64,000 nt of DNA from Bacteroidota bacterium (lineage in GTDB: Bacteria; Bacteroidota; Bacteroidia; B-17B0; B-17BO). The translations under genes were made by a program, and so were the position numbers. Of this stretch, positions 18,501 through 26,530 are shown in pieces (the first letter of the stretch is position 1; the number at the start of each line of letters is the position of its first letter). Location of the stretch: positions 53,558 to 117,557 of the forward strand of contig JANXRU010000146.1 of NCBI GenBank assembly GCA_025356715.1, written 5' to 3'. The notes beneath the pieces are model-generated. The model saw nothing but the letters and a program-made list of their open reading frames with translations. It did not search any database and was not told where the DNA came from.

Positions 18501-19320
18501 AACCTGTGTGCGAAGCTCCTCTATCATTTCCTGCGGCTTTACAAATTAAGTAGTATGGATAATTATTGGCTATTTGATCCCAGTTGGAAGCTTCACTTCC
18601 ATAATATCCATATTTATAATCTATAGTTGAACTGATACTTGCATCACCATACCAATACCATGTAGTTTGATCTGGAGAATACCAACCAGAAATAGTTCCG
18701 TATGAATGATTTGAAATTAACATTCCATTTGATGCGGCACTCGACATTTCACTTGCATCGTTGGTCCAATCATAAGCACTTAAAGTTGCTTGGTACGACA
18801 TTCCTTTTGCGCTTGCCGAAACACCTGCAGCAATCATTGTTCCTGCCACATGTGTAGCATGTGTAATGGTGGGCGATGAAGCATCTACTTGTGTTACTCG
18901 TGATGTAGTTGACCCAAATTCTTGATGTGTGGTAAGCACACCTCCACCATCCCATTCACCAAGTTTTCCTGTTAATCCAGCTCCTGTTAATGAAGTTCCA
19001 TTTGTTCCACCCGGCCAAACTTTATTTGTTGAGATGCTACGTCCGGCTCCAATATTATCTGTTTTTTTAAATAGCATTTGCCCATTTAATGCAAACCCCG
19101 AAAACTCAATAACTTCACCATTGAAATTTATGCTTCGTAAGGGCTCATTTGTAGTTTTTACAATGGCTTCTGCCTTCAGTTTATTTGTTTCGAAAATGGA
19201 TTTAAATTTTTGCTCAAGTGGATTTACTTGAACGGATTTATCGCCAGTATTTGTTGGTATTTGCGCAAAAGCAATATTTAAAATTGATGAGGCAATGGCA
19301 AGTGTTTTTAAAAATTTCAT
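15508..19320 (-). CDS. Secreted S8 (subtilisin-like) protease with PKD domains and T9SS signal
   Basis: 1270 aa with a signal peptide ending at AFAQ (about residue 20). The S8 catalytic residues are readable: Asp124 in GEWDGGGVL, His157 in HATHVAGT, the oxyanion Asn265 in AAGNDRG and Ser378 in SGTSMATPAASG. A beta-sandwich region follows, then a PKD domain (about 590-665), a jelly-roll/MAM-like part, a second PKD domain (about 875-960), two Ig-like repeats with Cys pairs, and a C-terminal type A T9SS sorting domain starting at KVYPNPANNFINIEF. It is predicted to be a cell-surface or released protease. It lies 2 bases after the 171-aa gene upstream. Confidence 0.93.
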   Translation of the reverse strand: MKFLKTLAIASSILNIAFAQIPTNTGDKSVQVNPLEQKFKSIFETNKLKAEAIVKTTNEPLRSINFNGEVIEFSGFALNGQMLFKKTDNIGAGRSISTNKVWPGGTNGTSLTGAGLTGKLGEWDGGGVLTTHQEFGSTTSRVTQVDASSPTITHATHVAGTMIAAGVSASAKGMSYQATLSAYDWTNDASEMSSAASNGMLISNHSYGTISGWYSPDQTTWYWYGDASISSTIDYKYGYYGSEASNWDQIANNYPYYLICKAAGNDRGASHTGSHQVRDASNNWVTSTATRNTVGPYDCVETTGSAKNILTVGAVNKIGSTNTNNGWTQISDVVMSSFSGWGPTDDGRIKPDVVSPGVSLYSTSDAGNTQYTTLSGTSMATPAASGSLLLVQQHFNNAYGRFMLSSSLKGLMIHTADEAGNIGPDYTFGWGLINISKAVKYISDSIPVLEKTLTNGTSYSKTLTCDGTKPLRVTICWNDPYATPRTPSLNDPTSMLVNDLDIVLKRNSDSTYFYPYVLNPANPSANATTGNNVRDNVEQIYVAAPQSGSYTLIVSHKGTLLGAQSYSLLISGDAGRPHAAFSSDIVSACSGQTITFSDISLGSPTSRKWYFPGGTPSTSTLQNPTVVYNSPGKYAVALSVTNTIGTDSIYTPNCINIGSLTVPFSETFESNSATLGLWKITNPNNDSTWALKTIGGTTPGNTAMYVNIFNSTVTDSRSGLISPTFSFKGFSTLNLTFKHAYARYQYTTSTNDSLIVYISLNCGTTWTRLLAKAENGTYNFATSTPKTSEFTPSSSSNWCGAGGGSNAACNTINLSSYVGFDNIKIKFESYNGFGNDLYIDNINISGVPIKPVANFGTNRTTVCAGELINFYDSTQNPVSNWQWTFTGTTTSSSTVQNPTGIVYTTPGTYSVKLKATNATGSDSITKTNYITVLPAMVVPNITASGSSTFCYGDSVIFTSDISNAYQWLKDSIAIVGAVNKSFTAKNSGVYKVEIQNASGCKIQSAPSTVIVNSGPAKPTISSTITGSAFCTGGTATLTSSSSTNNQWYKNGLAISGSTNNSFSTTDSGSYNVKIIPSTGCSSLLSDAKMYALIPLPATTNITGNANSNYNKTETYSVVNTGGSTYQWTITNGTQTTGTNTNSIQVKWNVAATGLVQVKETSGIGCSGNTVTLNITLTPATGISNIESLNNFKVYPNPANNFINIEFESSSKQNIEVCVMNSIGQKLFNEKVNSYIGHYKQNINTSEFAKGIYLVEVKSETGSKQLKIVVE

Positions 19321-19322
19321 AT

Positions 19323-19838
19323 TTAGTTTTTGATGTCGGTTTTAGTAAATTTTTGTTCAGGAATTTTCCCTGTAAATCGTCCTTCTATATTATAATACTT
19401 TCGTTCGTTAAAAATTTTTCCTTTAATAATGATAGCTATTGGACTACCTGGTTTGGTTGATTTACATTTAACAGTAAGGATACTTTTTGAATTTGTTTCG
19501 TTGCTTATAAAAGGTTTTTCAGTTTGAGAAATAATATACACAACCCTAAATACATTGTCTTTTAAAACGGTGTCTTTTATATATTTTTCTCTAATTCCAT
19601 TAATTTGAAGCAAGGTGTTTTTGTGTGATGTTAGTGAAATACTTAATACCCCATTACGCATTTCAAACTTTGGATTGCCCTTTATTTTAAATGCTGAGTA
19701 ATAATTATTTTCATCAAACATTTTTATCACTCCAGAATCTTGGGTGCTTACCATTATTCCATCTTGAGAATGACCAAAGAAAGGGAATGAAAAAATAACT
19801 GCAAAAACGATAATGAATTGTTTTATATGTTTGTTCAT
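19323..19838 (-). CDS. Secreted protein of unknown function
   Basis: 171 aa from the ATG at 19836-19838, which begins a good signal peptide (MNKHIKQFIIVFAVIFSFPF) cut near GHSQ. An ATG three codons upstream also exists, but an exact -7 box lies 6 bases before the chosen ATG, which argues for the shorter form. The mature part is beta-rich with no motif I recognise. It is directly followed (2 bases) by the S8 protease gene, so it may be a partner, propeptide-like inhibitor or chaperone; that is inference only. Confidence 0.72.
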   Translation of the reverse strand: MNKHIKQFIIVFAVIFSFPFFGHSQDGIMVSTQDSGVIKMFDENNYYSAFKIKGNPKFEMRNGVLSISLTSHKNTLLQINGIREKYIKDTVLKDNVFRVVYIISQTEKPFISNETNSKSILTVKCKSTKPGSPIAIIIKGKIFNERKYYNIEGRFTGKIPEQKFTKTDIKN

Positions 19839-19844
19839 CAATGT

Positions 19845-19852
19845 CAAAAGTA
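19845..19852 (-). promoter_or_regulatory. -7 element of the S8 protease operon
   Basis: Minus-strand TACTTTTG matches TAnnTTTG exactly and ends 6 bases before the ATG at 19838. Initiation at the usual distance would give a leaderless or nearly leaderless transcript. Confidence 0.45.
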
Positions 19853-19927
19853 AGAAATTGCATTAATTTTTTACATCCTTTTTTGATGCTGATTGATAAG
19901 ATACTATTTTGCGTAAAAATATCTACA

Positions 19928-20629
19928 TTGAAAAAACATATTCCTAATGCGCTAACTTCATTTAATTTGGTGTTTGGATGCCTTTCCATTATTGCTGCTT
20001 TGGATGGACGACTAACCGATGCGTCAATATTTATAGGTGCTGCCGCTATTCTTGATTTTTTTGATGGCTTTGTTGCACGTGCATTGGATGCGCATTCCGA
20101 AATGGGAAAACAACTCGATTCATTAGCAGATGTGGTAAGTTTTGGTGTGGCTCCAGGTATGATTTTTTACATGCTTTCAACACAATGTTTTGGAATAACT
20201 GGTTTTTGTATCAATAGATATATTCCATTTCTCATCCCTGTTTTTTCTGCAATTCGCTTAGCTAATTTTAATATTGATACCCGTCAAAGTGACTCCTTTA
20301 TTGGCTTGCCGGTTCCTGCTAATGCCATATTTATTGCAAGCATTCCGTTTATTATTTTGTATGATAAATTTGGTGTGGCAGCATTTTTTCAACACCCATA
20401 TTTTTTAACATTATTCCCTTTTGCATCAGCTTATATTTTAGTTGCCGAATTGCCACTCATCGCACTAAAATTTAAAAACTTTACTTGGGCCGATAATAAA
20501 ATCAGATATATATTTTTGGCACTAAGTTTAGGTAGTATTATTGCCTTTCAATTTTTGGGAATGGCCATTGCTATTTTATTATACATTATCGTTTCAATCA
20601 TCAATAATATACAACATAAAACAGTATGA
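19928..20629 (+). CDS. pssA: CDP-diacylglycerol-serine O-phosphatidyltransferase
   Basis: The CDP-alcohol phosphatidyltransferase motif is read as DGFVARALDAHSEMGKQLDS, with the spaced Asp residues that bind CDP-DAG and metal. The rest is about seven membrane segments. The enzyme makes phosphatidylserine, the precursor of phosphatidylethanolamine, at the inner membrane. The family N-terminus KKHIPNALTSFNLVFG begins at a TTG at 19928, which I prefer; ATG at 19886 or 19841 would add a non-conserved extension overlapping the divergent gene's promoter. Its stop overlaps the purS start (ATGA). Confidence 0.9.
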   Translation: MKKHIPNALTSFNLVFGCLSIIAALDGRLTDASIFIGAAAILDFFDGFVARALDAHSEMGKQLDSLADVVSFGVAPGMIFYMLSTQCFGITGFCINRYIPFLIPVFSAIRLANFNIDTRQSDSFIGLPVPANAIFIASIPFIILYDKFGVAAFFQHPYFLTLFPFASAYILVAELPLIALKFKNFTWADNKIRYIFLALSLGSIIAFQFLGMAIAILLYIIVSIINNIQHKTV

Positions 20630-20880
20630 AATTTTTAGCAGAAATAAATGTAATGCCTCACAAAGCACTTTTGGATCCTCAAGGAAAGGCAGTTGGAAAT
20701 AGCATGCCCAATATTGGTTTAACAACAGTTAGCAATGTGCGTATCGGAAAACATATTACTTTAGAATTAGATGCTCCCAACGAAACAGATGCAAAAGAAA
20801 AAGTAGAAATTGCTTGCAAAAAAATGTTGGCTAACCTCATTATGGAATCGTATGATTTTGTAGTAAGCGAAGTGAAATAA
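20626..20880 (+). CDS. purS: FGAM synthase subunit PurS
   Basis: 84 aa, the size of the small PurS subunit of the three-part formylglycinamidine synthase (PurL-PurQ-PurS) of purine synthesis. MKFLAEINVMPHKALLDPQGKAV and VSNVRIGKHITLEL are typical of the family. It overlaps pssA by 4 bases, giving translational coupling. purL and purQ are not in the window. The C-terminal part VEIACKKMLANLIMESYDF fits the usual PurS ending. Confidence 0.92.
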   Translation: MKFLAEINVMPHKALLDPQGKAVGNSMPNIGLTTVSNVRIGKHITLELDAPNETDAKEKVEIACKKMLANLIMESYDFVVSEVK

Positions 20881-20913
20881 TTTTCATACAAAAAATAATT
20901 CTTCAAGAAAAAT

Positions 20914-22185
20914 ATGCGCACCTGTATTGTTGCTTATGTTGTGTTTTTGTGTTGCATACAAAACTTGTGCGCACAAAATATTGAGTATGCAAGACGTGTG
21001 ATAAAAGATTTGGGATCAGAGCAGCTCTTTGGAAGAGGATATGTAAAAGAGGGTGATAAAAAAGCAGCCGAATACATAAGAAAAGAATATCAAGAAGCGG
21101 GATTGCTTTTTTTTGATAAGGATTTTTATCAAGAGTATGGATTTCAAATAAATTCCTTTCCATATAATGTTTCTTTAAAGGTTGAAGATCGTGAGTTGGT
21201 ACCAGGTGAAGAATTTATTGTAGATGCCACTTGTCCAAATGTAAATGGCAATTATGAGTTGTTCTTTGTCGATTCATCAACCATTGATAATAGTTCAGAA
21301 TTTGAAGCTTTTCAAAAGAAAGTTTGGCGCAATACTTTTTTAGTGGTTGATGGTATTAAAGGTAAAAAATTAATCCATCAGGATATTGCCGATAAAGTAT
21401 TGAAAAATGGATTTAAAGCACGTGGATTAATTTATTCCAATCAAGAAAAACTTACTTGGAGTGCTGCAACAGAATGGGCTGCTTTTCCAATTGTATATTT
21501 ACTAAAAGGAAGTTTGCTTCGCCACCAATTAAAAATAAATATTGTGGTAGAGGCAGAGCTAAAACCACATAGCACACAAAATGTAATTGGCTATTTTAAA
21601 GGCACACAATTTCCTGATTCTTTCATTGTTTTTTCTGCTCATTATGATCACTTAGGAATGATGGGGAGATGGGCATTATTTCCAGGGGCAAATGATAATG
21701 CAAGTGGTGTGGCAATGATATTAGATATTATGAATTATTATAAAAAGCATCCTCCAAAATATTCCATTGCATTTATGGCATTTTCTGGCGAAGAAGCAGG
21801 ATTATTTGGCTCCTATTATTATACACAGCATCCATTATTCGAACTCAATAAAATTTCATTACTCATGAATTTAGATTTAATGGCAACAGGTGATAAAGGA
21901 ATGACTGTTGTTAATGCAACATTATTTCCTAATGAGTTTAGACTATTACAAAACATAAATATTGCCAATGATTATTTGCCCACAGTTAATTCGAGAGGCA
22001 AAGCGCAAAATAGTGATCATTATTATTTTAGTGAAAACGGTGTAAAAGCTTTTTTCTTTTACCTCATGGGCGATTATCATTTTTATCATGATGTATATGA
22101 TACACCAGAAGCAGTTTCGTTAAGCAAATACAATGAGGCCTTTAAACTTATTGTTGATTTTACCAATGAGTATTGTGGACAATAA
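20914..22185 (+). CDS. M28 family zinc peptidase
   Basis: 423 aa with a signal peptide (cut near LCAQ). The bizinc aminopeptidase centre is visible in the C-terminal half: SAHYDHLG (His ligand), GANDNASG (bridging Asp), SGEEAGLFGS (catalytic and ligand Glu), LMNLDLM (Asp) and FYHDVYDT (His). The N-terminal half includes a PA-like region (about 90-200). It is predicted to be a periplasmic or surface exopeptidase. It begins 33 bases after purS, on the same strand. Confidence 0.9.
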   Translation: MRTCIVAYVVFLCCIQNLCAQNIEYARRVIKDLGSEQLFGRGYVKEGDKKAAEYIRKEYQEAGLLFFDKDFYQEYGFQINSFPYNVSLKVEDRELVPGEEFIVDATCPNVNGNYELFFVDSSTIDNSSEFEAFQKKVWRNTFLVVDGIKGKKLIHQDIADKVLKNGFKARGLIYSNQEKLTWSAATEWAAFPIVYLLKGSLLRHQLKINIVVEAELKPHSTQNVIGYFKGTQFPDSFIVFSAHYDHLGMMGRWALFPGANDNASGVAMILDIMNYYKKHPPKYSIAFMAFSGEEAGLFGSYYYTQHPLFELNKISLLMNLDLMATGDKGMTVVNATLFPNEFRLLQNINIANDYLPTVNSRGKAQNSDHYYFSENGVKAFFFYLMGDYHFYHDVYDTPEAVSLSKYNEAFKLIVDFTNEYCGQ

Positions 22186-22252
22186 TTAACCACTACTTGA
22201 ATTTTTGCCATTAATCACTTAAACTTACACCATTAAAGTATAAGCCGCACAT

Positions 22253-23776
22253 ATGGCCCTATTCAACTCGTTGCTTAGTTGGTACCTTAAAAAACGTGAA
22301 CCGTTCATCGAGTTTTTCATGCAAAATCCGCATGATGTTCAAGAAGATTTATTAACCAATTTATTAATTAGTGCCGAGAATTCTGAGTGGGGAAAAAAAT
22401 ATGATTATAGAAGTATTCGCACTGTAAAAGAATTTAAAGAACGTGTTCCGGTTGGCAATTATGAAACCCACAAACCTTATATAGATAGGATGATGCAGGG
22501 CGAACAAAATATTTTATGGAGCAGTGATGTAAGGTGGTTTGCAAAATCATCGGGCACTACTGGAGCAAAAAGTAAGTTCATTCCTGTTACTTATGAGAGC
22601 TTGGATGATTGCCATTTTCAAGGAGGAAAAGATGCCTTATTACTTTACTTGATGAACAATCCTGATACTACCATTTTTGATGGCAAAGGATTAATTATGG
22701 GAGGGAGCCATCAGGTAAATAAATTTAATGCAGCGCAAAGTTTTTATGGCGATTTATCGGCTGTGATGATGCAGAATATGCCTTTTTGGGCACACTTTTT
22801 TCGTACACCCGATTTAAGTATTGCCATCATGGATAATTGGGACGAAAAAATTGAACGCATGGCTAAAGCTACCATCAATGAAGACGTTACAAGTATATCA
22901 GGAGTTCCCACTTGGACGCTCGTTCTTATCGAAAAATTATTTGAGATAACAGGCAAAAACGACCTCTCAGAAATTTGGCCAAACTTAGAGTTATACATTC
23001 ATGGTGGTGTAAGTTTTACTCCCTATCGCGATAGATTTAAAAAACTAATTCGCTCTTCAAAAATGAATTTTTTGGAAACTTATAATGCCTCCGAAGGATT
23101 TTTGGGAATGCAAGATCAAAATAATTCTGATGATATGTTGCTGATGCTCGATTATGGAATTTATTTTGAATTTATGCCCATGGAAGAATATGGAAATGAA
23201 CAACCCAAAACGCTTTCCTTAGATGAAGTTGAAATAGGCGTAAATTATGCAGTAGTAATTTCTACCAATGCCGGTTTATGGAGATATATTATTGGCGATA
23301 CGATAAAATTTTCGGAACTCAATCCGTTTCGTTTTAAAATTACGGGGCGTACCAAGCATTTTATAAATGCATTTGGCGAAGAATTAGTTATTGAAAATGC
23401 TGATTATGCCATTTCAACTGCGTGCAAAAAAATGAATGCGCATATCATTGATTACACTGCTGCTCCAATATTTTTTAATGACAATAATATTGGCGGACAT
23501 GAATGGTTAATTGAGTTTGATAAAGAACCCATTAGCATGGATCATTTTACAATGGAGTTGGATGATTTGCTCAAATCCGTTAATTCAGATTATGAAGCCA
23601 AACGCTATAAAGATATAGCAATGAGCAAACCAATTGTGCGTGCTGTGCCCAAAGGAACATTCAATTATTGGTTAAAGAATTTAGGAAAATTAGGTGGTCA
23701 ACATAAAGTACCACGATTATCAAATAACAGGCAATATGTTGATGAAATTTTAAACACACAAGTTGCCTCAATGTAA
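22253..23776 (+). CDS. GH3 family acyl-adenylating enzyme
   Basis: 507 aa covering the whole GH3 auxin-responsive-promoter family. The adenylate-forming signature is read in WFAKSSGTTGAKSKFIPVT, with later blocks TYNASEGFLGMQD and FINAFGEELVIENAD. Plant members conjugate amino acids to acyl acids through acyl-AMP; bacterial substrates are largely unknown. There is no signal peptide, so it is cytoplasmic. The OmpA-family gene follows after 8 bases, so they may be co-transcribed. Confidence 0.9.
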   Translation: MALFNSLLSWYLKKREPFIEFFMQNPHDVQEDLLTNLLISAENSEWGKKYDYRSIRTVKEFKERVPVGNYETHKPYIDRMMQGEQNILWSSDVRWFAKSSGTTGAKSKFIPVTYESLDDCHFQGGKDALLLYLMNNPDTTIFDGKGLIMGGSHQVNKFNAAQSFYGDLSAVMMQNMPFWAHFFRTPDLSIAIMDNWDEKIERMAKATINEDVTSISGVPTWTLVLIEKLFEITGKNDLSEIWPNLELYIHGGVSFTPYRDRFKKLIRSSKMNFLETYNASEGFLGMQDQNNSDDMLLMLDYGIYFEFMPMEEYGNEQPKTLSLDEVEIGVNYAVVISTNAGLWRYIIGDTIKFSELNPFRFKITGRTKHFINAFGEELVIENADYAISTACKKMNAHIIDYTAAPIFFNDNNIGGHEWLIEFDKEPISMDHFTMELDDLLKSVNSDYEAKRYKDIAMSKPIVRAVPKGTFNYWLKNLGKLGGQHKVPRLSNNRQYVDEILNTQVASM

Positions 23777-23784
23777 AAAAAAAT

Positions 23785-25545
23785 ATGAAAAAAACGTTAC
23801 TGATTTGTTGTTTATTTTTTGTTTCTAGATTTGTTTTTGCTCAAGGTAATGAGATTGAAAAAGGTGATATACACTATGAATTTTTTCAATTTAAAGAAGC
23901 CATTGACGATTATGAAATCGCCCTCAAAAAAGGAAATCCAAAAGTAGAAGCCTACCTCCTTGATAGATTAGCACAATGTTATAAATATTCATTTCAATAC
24001 AAAAAAGCGGAAGAATATTTTTCGAAATTAGTGAGATTGGGTGATGGAAAAGCCGCACCAGATGTGTATTTAGATTATGGAGCTATTTTAAAAATTAATG
24101 GCGATTATGCTCGTGCCAAAGATCAATTTAATTTTTACCTCACATTTTTTCCAGAAGATCCTTATGCAACTGCACAACTAAAAAGTTTATCGTGGGCAGT
24201 AAAAAATAAAGACTCAATCAGAAATTTTACGATTACACCAACCAATTTAAATATTGGAGGACTAAGTTTAGGATATTGTTTTTTTGATGATGGATTAATG
24301 TATTCAACCACTAGAAATAAATCAAACGGAAATAATACTACCCAACTTTATGATTTAGATTTTGCTGTAATGAAAGACTCCATTACTTTTATTGAGGGGG
24401 ATAAAATGATGGATGAAATTTTATTTGAACTGAATGAAGGTTCGCCATCTTTAAGTGAAGATGGGCAGTTGGTATATTTTAGTGCCAATGCAACAAAAAT
24501 AAAAAATGGGGTAGTGAAGAAAAAAGTTGGAGCTATTGAAATTAGTTCGGATGGTGTTTCAAACATAAAAATATATGTAGCCAAATTGGTGAATGGAAAA
24601 TTTGTGAGCCCACAGGAATTATCTTTTAATAATAAAGAATATAACTGCACACATCCTTGGATTACCGATAATGGAAACACATTATATTTTGCTTCTGATA
24701 TGCCTAAAGGATTTGGAGGTTTAGATATTTATAAAGTTACTAAAGGGCAAGATGGAAAATGGAGTACACCACAAAATCTTGGAGATAAAATTAATACCAC
24801 CGAAAATGAAATGTACCCATTTGTAAATAGTGGAAACTTTTTTTATGCCTCAAAAGGAATGAGTGGTTTTGGTGGATATGATTTGTTTCAATCTAAAATA
24901 AAATCAGGAGTTTTAAGCACTCCCGTTAACATGGGGCAACCCTTTAATTCTTCTCATGATGATGTTGCATTTATTTGTAAACCAAACGGACGCACAGGAT
25001 ATTTTTCGTCAAACAGAGATAATGGAGAAGGAAATGATAAAGTGTATTTCTTTATTGATAATAAAATGTTAGCCGAAACTAAACCAATTGTTGTTGCTGC
25101 TGCCGAAACGAAAAAAACGAAACCAACTTTTGAAATCGCTGTAAAAAAAACAACACCAAAAATTATTTCACGAGTTAGTAATGATGAGTTATTACAGTTA
25201 ATTTTTGATAAGGTGTATTTTAACTTTAATGATGCTTCAGTTCACGCATCAAGTTACATAACATTAGATTCGGCAATACAAGCTATTCATCAAAATAAAA
25301 CCCTTAAAATAGCTGTAAATGCTTACACTGATAGCCGAGGTTCGGCTGAATATAATAAAGCACTTTCAAATAAAAGAGCCGATGCAGTAAAACAATATTT
25401 ATTAAAAAATGGAGTTCCAGCATCAAGAATTATTACTCACGGTTTGGGCGAAACACAATTGCTAAATTCATGTACTGATGGAGTAGAATGTAACGATGAA
25501 CAACATCAACAAAACCGTAGAGTGGAAATTAAGATTGTGAAATAA
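23785..25545 (+). CDS. OmpA-family protein with TPR and PD40 propeller (PorE-like)
   Basis: 586 aa. A signal peptide (to FAQ, residue 20) is followed by TPR-like helices (about 25-140), a PD40/WD40-like beta-propeller (about 150-430, with repeats such as SLSEDGQLVYFSAN and TDNGNTLYFASDMPKGFGG), a linker and a C-terminal OmpA peptidoglycan-binding domain with the TDSRGSAEYNKALSNKRA signature. The layout is close to the T9SS protein PorE, but the carboxypeptidase-regulatory domain of PorE is not evident. It probably links the outer membrane to peptidoglycan. Confidence 0.85.
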   Translation: MKKTLLICCLFFVSRFVFAQGNEIEKGDIHYEFFQFKEAIDDYEIALKKGNPKVEAYLLDRLAQCYKYSFQYKKAEEYFSKLVRLGDGKAAPDVYLDYGAILKINGDYARAKDQFNFYLTFFPEDPYATAQLKSLSWAVKNKDSIRNFTITPTNLNIGGLSLGYCFFDDGLMYSTTRNKSNGNNTTQLYDLDFAVMKDSITFIEGDKMMDEILFELNEGSPSLSEDGQLVYFSANATKIKNGVVKKKVGAIEISSDGVSNIKIYVAKLVNGKFVSPQELSFNNKEYNCTHPWITDNGNTLYFASDMPKGFGGLDIYKVTKGQDGKWSTPQNLGDKINTTENEMYPFVNSGNFFYASKGMSGFGGYDLFQSKIKSGVLSTPVNMGQPFNSSHDDVAFICKPNGRTGYFSSNRDNGEGNDKVYFFIDNKMLAETKPIVVAAAETKKTKPTFEIAVKKTTPKIISRVSNDELLQLIFDKVYFNFNDASVHASSYITLDSAIQAIHQNKTLKIAVNAYTDSRGSAEYNKALSNKRADAVKQYLLKNGVPASRIITHGLGETQLLNSCTDGVECNDEQHQQNRRVEIKIVK

Positions 25546-25577
25546 GTTTTAGGGATGAGGGGATTAAGGTTTGTTAG

Positions 25578-25732
25578 CTCGAGCGAAGTCGAGAACCCCG
25601 TTCACGCTAACATTTGTGCTGCTTTAGCAGTATCAGAGGGCGGTTTTGTGACGTAGCGTGTTAGTTAATTAGAATCTCTGATACAACAAACATACTGCAA
25701 TGGCTATACGAGATGTTAACGTTAACAACGGG
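25578..25732. repeat. Nested palindromic element (MITE- or REP-like)
   Basis: The 362-base gap after the OmpA gene holds no ORF but strong symmetry. CTCGA-gcgaag-TCGAG forms a hairpin at 25578-25593. CCCGTTCACGCTAACAT (25597-25613) is an imperfect inverted copy of the stretch at 25713-25732. Inside these arms GTATCAGAG (25630-25638) pairs exactly with CTCTGATAC (25676-25684), and CTGC-ttta-GCAG forms a small hairpin beside the first arm. The outer right arm ends 1 base before the duplicated polyprenyl-synthase fragment. Confidence 0.55.
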
Positions 25733-25733
25733 T

Positions 25734-25807
25734 ACTAATTAATTCTTTCTATCAATAACATGCTCCACCAATAATGTTAGTTTTTGTGCGTTATAATTTT
25801 TTGAAAT
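25734..25807. repeat. Left copy of duplicated polyprenyl-synthase 3' end
   Basis: These 74 bases align to 26457-26530 without gaps at about 89% identity by eye (66 of 74), the first 25 bases being identical. The right copy is the true 3' end of the polyprenyl synthase gene plus 5 bases beyond its stop. The copies lie 723 bases apart and bracket the ORF6N gene, as attachment-site-like repeats would. Confidence 0.75.
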
Positions 25808-25907
25808 TTGTGCAAGAAATGGGGTTTAGTATAACAACAAAAAAATAATAAATCTGATAAAAATAGCTGTTGTAATTAGCGACAATTTATTATTAAAGCC
25901 GAAAGAA

Positions 25908-26461
25908 ATGAAAACAGAAAAAACTCAAATTGCAATACTTGATGCTGCAGTAATCAATAAAATTTATCATATACGAGGAAAAAAAGTAATGCTCGACAGA
26001 GATTTAGCTGAGATGTATGGAGTAGAAACAAGGCGGTTAAATGAGCAAGTTAAACGAAATGAAAAACGTTTCCCTGCTGATTTTATGTTTCAGCTAACAG
26101 AACTAGAGTTAGAAGATTGGAAGTCGCAAATTGCGTCATCCAATAAAGAGAAGATGGGCCTAAGAAAATTGCCCAATGCTTTTACAGAACAAGGAGTAGC
26201 TATGTTATCAAGCGTGTTGCACAGTGAAACAGCTATAGAAGTAAACATACAAATTATAAGAATTTTACACATATATGTGAAGTACTTCTATCCCATAAAG
26301 ATGTGTTGTTAAAGATGGAGCAGTTAGAGAAAACGATGCTTAAACAAAATGAAAAAACCAATAAACATGAAGAAGAAATAGAGGTTATTTTTAAAGCCTT
26401 AAAACAACTGCTTGAAGAGACAAACCCTCCAAGAAAACGGATAGGATTTAAAGCAGACTAA
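25908..26461 (+). pseudogene. ORF6N-domain protein, frameshifted
   Basis: The first 119 codons encode an ORF6N domain (KVMLDRDLAEMYGVETRRLN, then NEKRFPADFMFQL and LRKLPNAFTEQGVAMLSSVL), a DNA-binding domain related to phage antirepressors. The reading frame is lost at the T-run 26263-26266; as read, translation stops at 26312. One extra T would join it to EVLLSHKDVLLKMEQLEK and the family C-terminus PPRKRIGFKAD, ending at TAA 26459-26461, which touches the polyprenyl synthase stop. A one-base deletion (or sequence error) is the simplest reading. The gene sits between two copies of that neighbour's 3' end. Confidence 0.85.
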
Positions 26462-26530
26462 TTAATTCTTTCTATCAATAATATACTCCACCAATAATGT
26501 AAGTTTTTGTGCTGCATCATTGTTTGAAAT
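26457..26530. repeat. Right copy of duplicated 3' end (native polyprenyl synthase end)
   Basis: This copy is part of the intact polyprenyl synthase reading frame and also contains the stop codon of the ORF6N gene. It pairs with 25734-25807. See the ORF6N and left-copy entries for the likely insertion event. Confidence 0.75.

Noticed and set aside
20903..21163. Minus-strand ORF at the start of the M28 gene
   Set aside because: It is antisense to a well-supported peptidase gene and has no features of its own.
26261..26270. Programmed -1 frameshift in the ORF6N gene
   Set aside because: The AATTTTAC context is not a slippery heptamer and no downstream stem is clear; a deletion or error is simpler.
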